A DNA stretch of 64,000 bases from Shewanella vesiculosa (GTDB taxonomy: Bacteria > Pseudomonadota > Gammaproteobacteria > Enterobacterales > Shewanellaceae). The stretch lies in assembly GCF_021560015.1 (NCBI RefSeq), contig NZ_CP073588.1, positions 2,294,001 to 2,358,000 of the forward strand, read 5' to 3'. Positions within the stretch are counted from its first letter, which is position 1, and each line of letters opens with the position of its first letter. Below are positions 44,906 through 56,367 of the stretch, one piece after another. The notes below the pieces were generated by a model, which searched no databases, had not been told where the DNA came from, and worked only from the letters and a program-made list of their open reading frames with translations. Both the position numbers and the translations under genes were made by a program.

Positions 44906-45712
44906 CTATTTAACTTGAGCAATTTTACACTCAGTCAAAGACTGTTTTCTTGCCTGTGTATAAAGCGGCATCACTTGATTTTGCGCCGCTTGTAAGTCTT
45001 CAATTCGATGACTGTGTGACGGATGAGTCGACAACAGCTCAGGCCCTTGTGCACCACCAGCCTTGGCCATATTTTGCCACAAAGCAATGCTTTGCGCCGG
45101 ATTAAATCCCGCTTTAGCCATTAGCTCTAAACCTACAATATCAGCTTCAGACTCTTGACTACGGCCAAAGGGTAAAATAATGCCGACTTTTGCCCCTAAG
45201 CCAAGTCCGGCCATGTACAGATCTTTATTAGCAATTCCAGATGCGCCTATCGCTGCATCGGCGGCTTGCATACCCAAACCAGTAAGCTGGGCGCGAGATA
45301 CTTGCTCATTTCCATGTTGCGCTAACACATGTGCCACTTCATGCCCCATCACAGTAGCAAGTTGATCTTGATTAACGGCGACCTTCAATAAACCGGTATA
45401 GACACCAATATGACCGCCCGGTAATGCAAAAGCATTAACCTGGTCTGAATCAAATACCACTACGTCCCATTGTTGAGACTGATCAGGTAATACTGCTGTG
45501 ATACGCTTAGCAATACAATTGACATAGTCAGTTTGGGCTTTATTTTGACTTATTTTTTCACTTTGTTTCATTGCCTCAAACGACTGACCACCCATTTGCT
45601 GCATCTGTGTATCAGAAAACAATAAGGTCTGCCCTCGCCCCGTGGGCGATTGACTATTGACACAGCCCACTAATAAAGCAGCAACAAATAGGGTTAGTGC
45701 GAGAGGTTTCAT
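44906..45712 (-). CDS. M48 family metalloprotease lipoprotein (LoiP/YggG type)
   Basis: A 268-residue lipoprotein: the signal peptide ends at LVGC with Cys17. The zinc site is HEVAH at 124-128, and the downstream glutamate ligand is in QESEADIVGLELM. Size and motifs resemble E. coli LoiP, an envelope protease. It stands between the DEAD-box helicase gene and fklB with its own spacing. Confidence 0.88.
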   Translation of the reverse strand: MKPLALTLFVAALLVGCVNSQSPTGRGQTLLFSDTQMQQMGGQSFEAMKQSEKISQNKAQTDYVNCIAKRITAVLPDQSQQWDVVVFDSDQVNAFALPGGHIGVYTGLLKVAVNQDQLATVMGHEVAHVLAQHGNEQVSRAQLTGLGMQAADAAIGASGIANKDLYMAGLGLGAKVGIILPFGRSQESEADIVGLELMAKAGFNPAQSIALWQNMAKAGGAQGPELLSTHPSHSHRIEDLQAAQNQVMPLYTQARKQSLTECKIAQVK

Positions 45713-45822
45713 GTTGTCATCCCTTAAACATTATTGAATCAAAAAGCTAATCCAGCATTAGCTTATTTTATACCAGTCTTTAGCGCGAATACATCACTTA
45801 CAATATCAAACATCAGCTCGCA

Positions 45823-47055
45823 TTAACGGGTCGGTTTGCGTTTGGTAAAATCACTAATACTGCGTTTGTTAGCTGTACGACGATTAGCTTGTTTATCGCG
45901 AGGCGCTCGCTTACTGGCTTCGCTAGTTGGCTTATCTGTTACGGCAAAACCAGCGAGTTCAGTTAACGGTAACGCTTGCCTTGTTAACAGCCTAATAGCA
46001 TCCAAGCTTAATAACTCAGCATGACTCACTAATGACAAGGCAACACCACTTAATCCTGCCCGAGCAGTTCGTCCTATACGATGTACATATACAGAGGCCT
46101 GGCTAGGTAAATCAACATTTATGACCACAGGTAGAGCGTCAATATGGATACCACGAGATAATACATCGGTAGCCACTAGTACTGTTAACTGTTGATTTTT
46201 AAACTGCTCCAAAGTATGGCTTCGTACAGCTTGTTCTTTATCACCATGAAGTGCCGCGGCATTAATACCCGCTTTGACTAATTTTTTACATAATGAATCG
46301 ACATCATCTTTAGCATTAACAAATACCAACACCTGTGACCATTGGTGCAAAGTAATTAAGTGGATCAGTGCTTTTGCTTTACTGCCTTTATTTACATGAT
46401 ATAAGGTTTGAGCGATATCAGCCACAGCACTATTGATCACATGCGCCTGAATACGCACATGTGCTGTCGTCAAAACTTGCTCGGCTAATGTGGTTAATGG
46501 CTCAGGCAATGTGGCCGAAAACAATAAACGCTGCCCAGTTGGCATCATTGCGATTAGCGCATTAATGTCGCCAATAAAACCCATGTCCAATAATCTATCT
46601 GCTTCATCAAGTACTAAGCTTTGCAGATGTTCAAACTGAATAACACCTTGCTGCGCTAACGCTAATAAGCGCCCTGGGGTCGCAACAATAAGGTTAGCAG
46701 GTTGTGTCAATCGCTCTACCTGCAATTCAATTGCTTGGCCGCCGCATAGCATATCAACGCGTAAATTTAATGCTTGCGCTAACGGGGCTAAATCTTGCAT
46801 CACTTGTGAAGCTAATTCTCGAGTTGGCACTATGACCACCGCAGAAAGACCAACCTCTGGAGAGAGACTCAAGCGCTGTAAAAGTGGTAAACCATAAGCA
46901 TAGGTTTTACCGCTACCGGTTTGCGCCAATGCCAAGACATCTTGCCCAGTCAATATTGCAGGGATCGCTAATTGCTGAACGCGACTAGGCTCAGTCACTG
47001 CTGGCGGTAATGCGGTTAATAATGTTGGATTGAGCTGAAATACAGAAAATGACAT
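45823..47055 (-). CDS. DEAD-box RNA helicase (RhlE-like)
   Basis: A 410-residue SF2 RNA helicase: AQTGSGKT (44-51), PTRELA (77-82), TPGR (126-129), DEAD (150-153), SAT (180-182) and HRIGRTAR (325-332). The C-terminal tail is basic (RRTANKRSISDFTKRKPTR). Motif V reads SRGIHID (about 300-306), with His where RGxD normally has Asp. Domain order and the short basic tail suggest the RhlE group; the substrate is unknown. It lies downstream of dnaKJ behind a terminator. Confidence 0.88.
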   Translation of the reverse strand: MSFSVFQLNPTLLTALPPAVTEPSRVQQLAIPAILTGQDVLALAQTGSGKTYAYGLPLLQRLSLSPEVGLSAVVIVPTRELASQVMQDLAPLAQALNLRVDMLCGGQAIELQVERLTQPANLIVATPGRLLALAQQGVIQFEHLQSLVLDEADRLLDMGFIGDINALIAMMPTGQRLLFSATLPEPLTTLAEQVLTTAHVRIQAHVINSAVADIAQTLYHVNKGSKAKALIHLITLHQWSQVLVFVNAKDDVDSLCKKLVKAGINAAALHGDKEQAVRSHTLEQFKNQQLTVLVATDVLSRGIHIDALPVVINVDLPSQASVYVHRIGRTARAGLSGVALSLVSHAELLSLDAIRLLTRQALPLTELAGFAVTDKPTSEASKRAPRDKQANRRTANKRSISDFTKRKPTR

Positions 47056-47202
47056 ACATAACGCCTAATGGTAAAAAAACAGCTAAATAAGTTGCTAAAA
47101 AATTGTATCGCTAAAAATGTGTTCGCCATGAACTAGACAGACATTGACGTCATCTGCAGAGCTATAACATGTCACCTTTTAGTACCTGATTATACCAGTC
47201 AA

Positions 47203-47237
47203 TAAAAAAGGCTGTTTACCTAAAGTAAACAGCCTTT
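47203..47237 (-). terminator. Rho-independent terminator of dnaKJ
   Basis: AAAGGCTGTTTAC and GTAAACAGCCTTT form a perfect stem followed by TTT on the minus strand, 29 bases after the dnaJ stop. Confidence 0.9.
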
Positions 47238-47265
47238 CATGATAGTCACGTTTAATGGAACGATA

Positions 47266-48393
47266 CTAACTGTTTAAGTCTTGAAAAAACTTTTTTACGC
47301 CATCAAAAAAACCTTCCGCTTTAGGGCTGTGCTTTTTTGACTCGCCAGTTAAGGTCGCTTCAAACTCACGCAATAACTCTTTTTGTTTGTCATTCAAGTT
47401 AACCGGTGTTTCCATGACCACTTTACACAACAAGTCACCAACGGCATGGCTACGAACCGACTTAACCCCTTTACCACGCAAGCGGAACATACGCCCAGTT
47501 TGGGTTTCTGTTGGGATTTTAAGGCTAACTTTACCGTCTAATGTCGGTACTTCAATCTCGCCGCCTAATGCCGCTTTACTAAATGAAATAGGCACTTCAC
47601 AGTATAAGTTATTGGCATCACGAGTAAAGATGGCATGTTCACGTACACTAACCTGCACATATAAATCGCCAGGAGGTGCACCAAACTCGCCCGCTTCACC
47701 TTCACCGGTTAAACGAATACGATCGCCTGTATCAACACCGGCTGGAATTTTAACTGACAGAGTTTTGCTTTTCTCGACTCGGCCTTCGCCATGACATTTG
47801 CCACAAGGATCTTTAATAATTTTACCGCGACCATGACAAGTAGGACACGCTTGCTGAACAGCAAAGAAACCTTGGCGCATTTGCACTTGGCCTTGACCAT
47901 GACAAGTGCCACATGTGGTTGCAGAGGTGCCTTTTTTAGCGCCACTACCATCACACAAATCACATGCAGCGAGTGTCGGAATGCGTAATTCTTTGGTTAA
48001 ACCACGGACGGCTTCTTCTAAAGATAATTCAAGGTTGTAGCGTAAGTCACTACCACGTGCAGCCTGACGTTGACCACCGCGGCGACCGCCACCAAAAATA
48101 TCACCAAAAACATCACCAAAGATATCGCCAAAATCACCTTGGCCACCGCCGTGTCCACCACGATTAGGATCGACGCCAGCATGACCAAATTGATCATATG
48201 CAGCTTTCTTGTCGCTGTCGGTTAAAATTTCGTACGCTTCTTTAATTTCTTTAAAGCTGGCTTCTGCGGCTTTATCACCCGGATTACGATCTGGGTGAAA
48301 TTTCATCGCTAAGCGTTTGTACGCTTTTTTAATTTCGCGTTCACTGGTGTCACGTCCAACACCGAGAACTTCGTAATAATCACGCTTTGACAT
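47266..48393 (-). CDS. dnaJ: chaperone protein DnaJ
   Basis: Hsp40 co-chaperone that stimulates DnaK ATPase. It is 375 residues: a J domain with HPD at 33-35, a Gly/Phe-rich linker (about 75-115), four zinc-binding repeats ([32 protein letters not shown]), and the C-terminal substrate-binding domains. It lies 111 bases after dnaK, with a hairpin between them. Confidence 0.98.
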   Translation of the reverse strand: MSKRDYYEVLGVGRDTSEREIKKAYKRLAMKFHPDRNPGDKAAEASFKEIKEAYEILTDSDKKAAYDQFGHAGVDPNRGGHGGGQGDFGDIFGDVFGDIFGGGRRGGQRQAARGSDLRYNLELSLEEAVRGLTKELRIPTLAACDLCDGSGAKKGTSATTCGTCHGQGQVQMRQGFFAVQQACPTCHGRGKIIKDPCGKCHGEGRVEKSKTLSVKIPAGVDTGDRIRLTGEGEAGEFGAPPGDLYVQVSVREHAIFTRDANNLYCEVPISFSKAALGGEIEVPTLDGKVSLKIPTETQTGRMFRLRGKGVKSVRSHAVGDLLCKVVMETPVNLNDKQKELLREFEATLTGESKKHSPKAEGFFDGVKKFFQDLNS

Positions 48394-48446
48394 AGTGTTC
48401 TGTTTCTCGAAGGTGTGAGTAAGTTGTTAAACTTAATTTATACAAA

Positions 48447-48476
48447 CGGGCGTGTGAGGATAGCCTCAACGCCCGC
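48447..48476 (-). promoter_or_regulatory. GC-rich hairpin between dnaK and dnaJ
   Basis: CGGGCGTTGAGG and CCTCACACGCCCG pair with one irregularity; only TTTG follows on the minus strand. It is more likely an mRNA-processing or partial-attenuation stem than a full terminator, since dnaJ has no promoter I can see. Confidence 0.5.
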
Positions 48477-48504
48477 TTTTAAAGTAACTAACTGAAATGG
48501 TTAA

Positions 48505-50500
<1,996 letters not shown>

Positions 50501-51120
50501 CATTTTATTGCTTAACTTGAGATTCATATTAACCACTCATATCAGCCTTGATACCTATATTGGGACAGCAAAGTGAATTACAAGGGGAATGCTAAAAATT
50601 TATCGTGTTTTACTGATATTATTGACGCAGCATCAATGAGCGAAGGGGTTTTCTCTTCAACTAACAACAACAGCTTAAATAATTGTATTGTCGAGCTTAC
50701 CACTGCAACGTGAGGCTAAACCGCCTGTTTATTTTATTTTGGTTAGCTGTAGCAAGGCGCAAGCTCTGCCATGTCTTTTACTATTACCCCTTAAGCCTTT
50801 TACGTCTTATAACAGCATGAACAGCTCGAATATTAGTCTCAAATAATCCAACGTTACTTAGGCAGTGATGACTGACCTTTGCAGCCGAGTTTACCGATGG
50901 CTAACATCAGCTAGCTCAGAGAGAATAGGCACTCGGGTATGTTTTAATCCTCCCCATATTAGCTAACCCTATCAGCAGAATTTATTGTCAGGATATTAAA
51001 CAGCGTTAGATAAGCATTAAATAACGCTATTCATTTGATAAAAACACAACTAAAGTTATAAAAGTATCAAAGATGCTTAGAAAACAATCAAAATGCAATT
51101 AATTGAAGAGGTAGTAGGCA
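50501..51120. other. gene-free region between dnaK and a small membrane-protein gene
   Basis: About 620 bases with frequent stops in every frame. I found no convincing ORF, tRNA, terminator or mobile-element remnant. It must carry the promoter for the gene at 51121. Confidence 0.5.
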
Positions 51121-51456
51121 ATGGGACTGCCAAGATGGAATTTAAGTGATAACACGGAACGTAAAATACGCATTATTATTTTAATCGTTGTGGCATTAAT
51201 CCTTATCTATGAAAAGTTTTGTGGCATGAGCTCCACTCAATATCCAGCGATGTATTTAAGCGTGTTTTCACTGATAGCCACGTTTATGACCAATGCGGTA
51301 CAGCGTCGCTATTTCACCTATGTAATGGAATACGCTCAAGCATTTAGAATTGTAGCCATATTAATGACCGGCGCTTTTTTTGTGATTTGGTTGTTAACCA
51401 CCTATGAACGCTTGAATGAATCCGCAATGCCAAGCCATCTTATTTATAATATGTAA
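51121..51456 (+). CDS. hypothetical small membrane protein
   Basis: A 111-residue protein with three predicted membrane segments (about 17-31, 43-59 and 75-93) and a short hydrophilic N-terminus (MGLPRWNLSDNTERK). I recognise no family. GAGGTAGTAGGCA precedes the ATG, with GAGG about ten bases upstream. It is alone on the plus strand between dnaK and proA and shares a terminator with proA. Confidence 0.6.
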   Translation: MGLPRWNLSDNTERKIRIIILIVVALILIYEKFCGMSSTQYPAMYLSVFSLIATFMTNAVQRRYFTYVMEYAQAFRIVAILMTGAFFVIWLLTTYERLNESAMPSHLIYNM

Positions 51457-51505
51457 TGCGCTATTTGATTATCGAAAACCAGCTCTACATTCACAAATTA
51501 TCAAT

Positions 51506-51533
51506 AATAAGGACGCTTAACAGCGCCCTTATT
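51506..51533. terminator. bidirectional terminator between the small membrane-protein gene and proA
   Basis: AATAAGG-CGCT and AGCG-CCTTATT pair with one mismatch around a short loop; the A/T-rich flanks suit both convergent genes. Confidence 0.7.
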
Positions 51534-51558
51534 ATCATGAAGACCATCACCTAATCAG

Positions 51559-52833
51559 TTATTGTCTACAAGTATAATCGCCCCAGGCGAGCCACTTATA
51601 CGTCGTCAAAGCATCTAACGCCATGGGACCACGAGCATGCAATTTTTGGGTACTCACGGCAACTTCTGCGCCAAGACCAAACTGTGAACCATCGGTAAAA
51701 CGAGTACTGGCATTCACATACACTGCAGCGGAATCAACTTGATTCATAAAGTCGCTCGCTGTGTGAATGTTATCCGTTAAAATAGCCTCAGAGTGTCCTG
51801 TCGAATATTGACGAATATGCTCCACCGCTTCGTCAATATCATTGACCACTTTGATCCCTAACGTAAGTGATAACCACTCGGTTGAGAACGACTCATCATG
51901 CGCTGGAGTAACATCAAAACCTAGACCGTCAAGATAAGGTAAGGCAATGGCACAAGCATGGAAACGTACCCCAAGCGAATGTAAATGTGAGGCAATATTT
52001 GGAATAAATTCAGCGGCTATCTGTTGATGTATTAGCAATGTATCTAAGGCATTACACACTGTTGGGCGTTGCACTTTAGCGTTAGCAATCACATCTATTG
52101 CACGGACTAAATCGGCCTGTTTATCAACCAATAAATGACAGATGCCAATCCCACCAAGAATCACTGGAATACTCGATTGTTCAGCACACAACCGCTGCAG
52201 ATTTTGTCCACCACGGGGGATAATCATATCGACATATTTGTCGAGCCGGAGCAAACCACTAACAAGACTACGCTCAGGTGAATCAATAAGCTGCACGGCA
52301 TCTTTAGGTAAATCTAGGCTCACGAGTGCATCTCGAATGACTTCACTTAGCACTTTATTGGAGGTCAGGGTTTCTTTACCGCCGCGCAAAATCACGGCAT
52401 TGCCAGTCTTTAACGCTAACACAGCAATATCAACGGTGACATTTGGCCGAGCCTCATAAATCACTCCCACTACCCCTAATGGGACACTGCGACGTGTTAA
52501 GCGTAAGCCGTTATCTAATACTCGACTTTCAGCTTCTTTACCGACAGGGTCAGCTAGGGCGATGACATTATCAATGTCAGCGATAATCCCGCCAAGCCGT
52601 CCTTCGTCCAGCATCAACCTATCGATCATGGCTTCGGTTAAACCACTTTGCTTCGCAGCAATGATATCTTGTGCATTGGCTTGTAAAATATCATCTTTCC
52701 GCTGGGCTAAGTGATCGGCAATAGTTGCTAACAACAGGTTTTTCTGTTTTGCCGTTAAACTCGCTAAGATAAAACTGGCAGCCTTAGCGCGTTGACCGAG
52801 TAGGGTTAAATATTCTGTTTCTGTGGCTGACAT
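51559..52833 (-). CDS. proA: gamma-glutamyl phosphate reductase
   Basis: Second enzyme of proline synthesis: reduces gamma-glutamyl phosphate to glutamate semialdehyde. It is 424 residues from the ATG at 52833 ([14 protein letters not shown]), with AAGGAT upstream; a longer frame to 52887 would overlap proB and was rejected. The catalytic cysteine is in [13 protein letters not shown]. It starts ten bases after proB. Confidence 0.96.
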   Translation of the reverse strand: MSATETEYLTLLGQRAKAASFILASLTAKQKNLLLATIADHLAQRKDDILQANAQDIIAAKQSGLTEAMIDRLMLDEGRLGGIIADIDNVIALADPVGKEAESRVLDNGLRLTRRSVPLGVVGVIYEARPNVTVDIAVLALKTGNAVILRGGKETLTSNKVLSEVIRDALVSLDLPKDAVQLIDSPERSLVSGLLRLDKYVDMIIPRGGQNLQRLCAEQSSIPVILGGIGICHLLVDKQADLVRAIDVIANAKVQRPTVCNALDTLLIHQQIAAEFIPNIASHLHSLGVRFHACAIALPYLDGLGFDVTPAHDESFSTEWLSLTLGIKVVNDIDEAVEHIRQYSTGHSEAILTDNIHTASDFMNQVDSAAVYVNASTRFTDGSQFGLGAEVAVSTQKLHARGPMALDALTTYKWLAWGDYTCRQ

Positions 52834-52843
52834 CTGCTTATCC

Positions 52844-53953
52844 TTAATTATCGAGTACGACCATATCATTGCGATGAACCACGGCATCCCCGTAGTTATA
52901 GCCGAGTAAACTTTCTATGTCATCAGAGTGTTTACCGCTAATTTTAATTAAATCATTGGCACAATAACGGCTAATGCCTTTAGCCAAAATTTTACCGATT
53001 TGATTCACGATCAGTAAAGTCGCACCGCGCTCAAAATGACCTTCTACATCAATAATACCTTTAGACAATAAGCTACGACCATTAGCAACTACAGCAACCG
53101 ATGCTCCAGCATCAATGACTAATTTACCTTGCGAAGCTGGGCCGGCAAGGATCCATTGCTTGCGACTTTCTAATGGATTTTCTATGGCACTAAAATGAGT
53201 ACCAACAGACTCTCTAGCCGCTACTCTGGCGATAACATCAGGATGATGACCGGAAGCGATGACCACTTCAATACCCGCACGGCGAGCCACATCGGCAGCT
53301 TCTAGTTTGGTTGCCATACCACCCGTTCCAAGTCCAGACACAGAACCGCCAGCTAACAAACGCAAACTGTCGTCGATATTAACAACTTGTTTAATCAACT
53401 GTGCTTCTGGATGCGTGCGCGGATCGGCATCAAATAAGCCTTTTTGGTCAGTCAGTAAGATCAGTAAATCAGCATCGCAAAGCAAGGCTGCACGGGCGGA
53501 CAAATTATCATTATCACCCACCTTAATTTCATTGGTGGCAACGGCATCATTTTCATTAATGATCGGGATAATATTATGAGCTAATAATGCATTTAAAGTG
53601 TCACGGGCATTTAAATAACGTTCGCGATCTTGCAAATCAGCACGAGTTAACAATAACTGGCCAACATGTAAGCCGTAAATACTGAACAATTGTGACCACG
53701 CCAAAATTAACTGACTTTGACCTACAGCTGCAAGTAACTGTTTATTCGCCATAGTGTCGGGCAACACCGGATAATGTAAATGCTCTCGCCCAGCAGCTAT
53801 TGCGCCCGATGTACACAATACAACTTCAACGCCTGAACGCATAAGCGAGGCCATTTGCCTGGCCAATTCAACCATATGTGCTTTATCGAGCTTTTTACTG
53901 CCAGATGTCAGCACGCTGGTGCCTAACTTAACTACTACGCGGCGATAACCCAT
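52844..53953 (-). CDS. proB: glutamate 5-kinase
   Basis: First enzyme of proline synthesis, usually inhibited by proline. It is 369 residues: an amino-acid kinase domain ([10 protein letters not shown] at 7-16, [20 protein letters not shown]) and a C-terminal PUA domain from about 278. It forms an operon with proA. Confidence 0.97.
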   Translation of the reverse strand: MGYRRVVVKLGTSVLTSGSKKLDKAHMVELARQMASLMRSGVEVVLCTSGAIAAGREHLHYPVLPDTMANKQLLAAVGQSQLILAWSQLFSIYGLHVGQLLLTRADLQDRERYLNARDTLNALLAHNIIPIINENDAVATNEIKVGDNDNLSARAALLCDADLLILLTDQKGLFDADPRTHPEAQLIKQVVNIDDSLRLLAGGSVSGLGTGGMATKLEAADVARRAGIEVVIASGHHPDVIARVAARESVGTHFSAIENPLESRKQWILAGPASQGKLVIDAGASVAVVANGRSLLSKGIIDVEGHFERGATLLIVNQIGKILAKGISRYCANDLIKISGKHSDDIESLLGYNYGDAVVHRNDMVVLDN

Positions 53954-54157
53954 TTATCTCACTCAGCTTGCAAAAAATATTCAGTTCATTTATACCCAAT
54001 TCACTCGATAATTCATAGTGAAAGCCGCTAATAGTGGAATATTTATCGAGATTAACTATTTTCAGGTTAATAAATGGTTATCAAACAGTCTCTAATCCTG
54101 CTAACTCAGTTTCATTAAGCTTAAATAGCTTGGCTATTGGCGCCTTATTAGAAAAAC

Positions 54158-54185
54158 AAAAAAAAGGGCTAATAGCCCTTTTTTG
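54158..54185 (-). terminator. Rho-independent terminator after the purine permease
   Basis: AAGGGCTATTAGCCCTT with TTTTTT on the minus strand, about 50 bases after the permease stop. The A- and T-runs on both sides could allow use in both directions. Confidence 0.85.
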
Positions 54186-54235
54186 TAGTGGCCTAAGCCA
54201 ATTTATAACCATTTACCCTATTAATGGGCAACGGA

Positions 54236-55525
54236 TTAACTATAAATAAATTTCGCCACAAACAATGCTGCTACAACTAAAATACCTGAATTTAAATCTT
54301 TAAAACGTCCTGTCATCAATTTGATTGCAGCGTAAGAAATAAACCCAAGGCCAATAGCATTGGCAATAGAGAAAGTTAACGGCATTAATAAACATGTCAC
54401 CACCACTGGAGCGGCTTCCGTTATATCTTCCCAATCAACATTCACCAAACCCGACATCATTAAAATAGCCACGTAAAACAATGTACCAGTTGTTGCATAG
54501 GCTGGCACCATAGCAGCTAACGGCGATAAAAATAACGCCGCAACAAACAACAATCCAACCACCACAGCAGTTAAACCTGTGCGGCCGCCAGCACTTACCC
54601 CTGCAATACTTTCAATATAGCTAGTCGTCGTTGATGTACCCAATGCCGCACCGGTAATGGTGGCAACACTGTCTGCTGTTAATGCACGTTTAACTCGCGG
54701 CAAGCGGCCTTTTTCATCCAGTAATCCACCACGTTGTGCAACAGCAACTAAGGTGCCAGATGTATCGAATAAATCAACAAACAAAAAAGCAAAGACTACA
54801 GATAACATGCTAATTTCTAATACACTAGACAAGTCCATTTTCATGAATGTAGGAGCAATAGACGGTGGCATAGCAACTAAGCCTTGATACTGTACGTCAC
54901 CAAAAATCATGCCGAGAGCCGTCACGATCAAAATACTAAAAATAACTGCCGCTTTCAGGCCACGATGCACCATAGCAATAATTAAGAAGAAACCTAACGC
55001 CGCCATCAAGGCTGGAAATGAGGTAATGTCACCCATAGTCACTAATGTTGCAGGACTTGCCACAACTATGCCGGCATTTTTTAAGCCAATCAATGCTAAA
55101 AATAAACCAATACCTGCCGCGATACCAAATCGCAATGACATAGGAATACAGTTAACAATCCACTCGCGGATCCTAACTAGAGATAGAATTAAGAAGCACA
55201 CCCCAGACATGAACACCGCACCAAGGGCAGTTTCCCAGCTATAACCCATTTCACCTACTACAGTGTAAGTGAAAAAAGCATTAAGCCCCATACCAGGCGC
55301 TAATGCGATAGGGTAATTAGCCAATAAGCCCATAACTAAGCACCCTATGGCAGCGGCTAAACATGTGGCAACAAATACCGCACCATGATCCATTCCTGCA
55401 TCAGCAAGCATCATAGGGTTGACGAAAATAATGTAGGCCATGGTTAAGAAAGTAGTAAGACCGGCTATCGCTTCTTGTTTAAGACTCGTGTTGTGTTGTT
55501 TAAGTTTAAATAATTTTTCTAACAT
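54236..55525 (-). CDS. NCS2-family guanine/hypoxanthine permease
   Basis: A 429-residue polytopic transporter of the AzgA-like branch (COG2252 type). Start ATG at 55525 (MLEKLFKLKQHNTSLKQE), with AAGGA about ten bases upstream; a TTG at 55546 was rejected. Signatures are AGLTTFLTMAYIIFVNP, APGMGLNAFFTY and FVDLFDTSGTLVAV, with about 12-14 membrane segments. It imports purine bases with protons; which base is not shown. Confidence 0.92.
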   Translation of the reverse strand: MLEKLFKLKQHNTSLKQEAIAGLTTFLTMAYIIFVNPMMLADAGMDHGAVFVATCLAAAIGCLVMGLLANYPIALAPGMGLNAFFTYTVVGEMGYSWETALGAVFMSGVCFLILSLVRIREWIVNCIPMSLRFGIAAGIGLFLALIGLKNAGIVVASPATLVTMGDITSFPALMAALGFFLIIAMVHRGLKAAVIFSILIVTALGMIFGDVQYQGLVAMPPSIAPTFMKMDLSSVLEISMLSVVFAFLFVDLFDTSGTLVAVAQRGGLLDEKGRLPRVKRALTADSVATITGAALGTSTTTSYIESIAGVSAGGRTGLTAVVVGLLFVAALFLSPLAAMVPAYATTGTLFYVAILMMSGLVNVDWEDITEAAPVVVTCLLMPLTFSIANAIGLGFISYAAIKLMTGRFKDLNSGILVVAALFVAKFIYS

Positions 55526-55650
55526 GGAGCGAAGGTCCTTGGGCAAAGGTTAACGTTGAGTTTATCGTTTTAATCGTTACAGATGAGGATAAGGCATGCT
55601 TACATGCTAAGCCGACATCTTTACGCAGGATAGGTGTGAATCAGCGGGAA

Positions 55651-55683
55651 ATTATAAGTACTTACGACCTTGATAGCTATCAA
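55651..55683 (-). promoter_or_regulatory. predicted promoter and palindrome upstream of the purine permease
   Basis: A TATAAT box (55651-55656, minus strand) lies about 125 bases before the permease start. A perfect 14-base palindrome TTGATAGCTATCAA sits at 55670-55683, over the -35 region. It could be an operator; it does not match the PurR box. No purine-riboswitch core was seen in this leader. Confidence 0.4.
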
Positions 55684-55750
55684 TTGCCTTTTTATTGAAA
55701 GATTTCAGTTTTTTATATAACGCACTAACCAATTGGCTAAATTTCAGGTA

Positions 55751-55777
55751 AAAAAAAGCCTACTCAAAAGAGTAGGC
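55751..55777 (-). terminator. strong terminator of the small orphan transcription unit
   Basis: GCCTACTC-TTTT-GAGTAGGC followed by TTTTTTT on the minus strand. It separates the 31-codon ORF from the permease promoter, so the small ORF has its own transcript. Confidence 0.9.
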
Positions 55778-55932
55778 AGACATGTTACAAGCATTCCGTA
55801 TGGGGAAAGGAAAGCTAGCACCACTGAATGTGATGTGGTAATAAATCTATTAGTTTATCACCTTGTCTAAACCGTCAAACGAGACGAACAAAAGGTTGAT
55901 GGATATTAAAACGACGTAAAGAGGGTCAATTC

Positions 55933-56028
55933 TTAACGTTTCATGGCGAATATACCGCCACGTAAAACTGTCACATCAGCAAACCAAGTGTTTTGCCAAT
56001 AAAATTTGCTGCTACCTGTATAAGACAT
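55933..56028 (-). CDS. 31-residue orphan small protein
   Basis: ATG at 56028 is preceded by CAGGAG with six bases of spacing, a strong ribosome binding site. The product starts MSYTGSSKFYWQNTWFADV and ends GGIFAMKR: 31 residues, two Trp, several aromatic residues, and a basic C-terminus. A GTG at 56127 would lengthen it to 64 residues but has no ribosome binding site and would translate the structured leader. I do not recognise the peptide. It has its own promoter (56200-56227), a 165-base leader and a strong terminator (55751-55777). It could be a functional small protein, a leader peptide, a peptide precursor, or a minor ORF on a regulatory RNA. Confidence 0.55.
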   Translation of the reverse strand: MSYTGSSKFYWQNTWFADVTVLRGGIFAMKR

Positions 56029-56193
56029 GGTCTTCTCCTGAATAAAGTTAAGTTGCATAAACCTAGTAAAGCTTGGCTCGGTTCCCTGGAACGTACATTT
56101 CTCAAATCCATTGAGACAACTTGTCACTCAGATCCTTGGAGGCTATATCCATCCTGGATTAACTAGAGCCGGCAATGATAATCCTTGCCGACG
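56029..56193 (-). promoter_or_regulatory. GGA-rich structured leader, possible CsrA-binding RNA
   Basis: The minus-strand RNA carries seven GGA motifs in about 165 bases. Several sit in small hairpin loops: CGGCAA-GGATTATCA-TTGCCG (56170-56190), ATCC-AGGAT-GGAT (56147-56159) and CTCAA-TGGAT-TTGAG (56101-56115). A fourth, GTTC-CAGG-GAAC (56081-56092), overlaps one. CAGGATGG matches the core of the known CsrA consensus, and one GGA lies in the ribosome binding site of the small ORF. This is the arrangement expected of a CsrA-repressed leader or a Csr sponge; binding is inferred. Confidence 0.45.
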
Positions 56194-56199
56194 AAATGA

Positions 56200-56227
56200 A
56201 TTATACAAAACTGTAACTTAATTACAA
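56200..56227 (-). promoter_or_regulatory. sigma-70 promoter of the small orphan unit
   Basis: TTGTAA (56222-56227) and a perfect TATAAT (56200-56205) are spaced by 16 bases on the minus strand; transcription would start near 56193. The ten-base sequence TTGTAATTAA overlaps the -35 and occurs again 52 bases upstream (56270-56279). Confidence 0.65.
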
Positions 56228-56367
56228 GTATTATTTGCTTTAATTCACAAAAACTTCATTAAAAGTGATTTAATTACAATAATTTCTGATTGAAACTATG
56301 TTAACCCATTGTTATCGGCATGTAACCATCAAGGCAATACCAATTATTACAACAACTTAATCACACA

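Noticed and set aside
47387..47963. Long frames on both strands inside dnaJ
   Set aside because: They are shadows of the zinc-finger repeats of dnaJ.
55526..55750. Purine riboswitch in the permease leader
   Set aside because: The conserved loop and junction sequences of the purine aptamer are absent.
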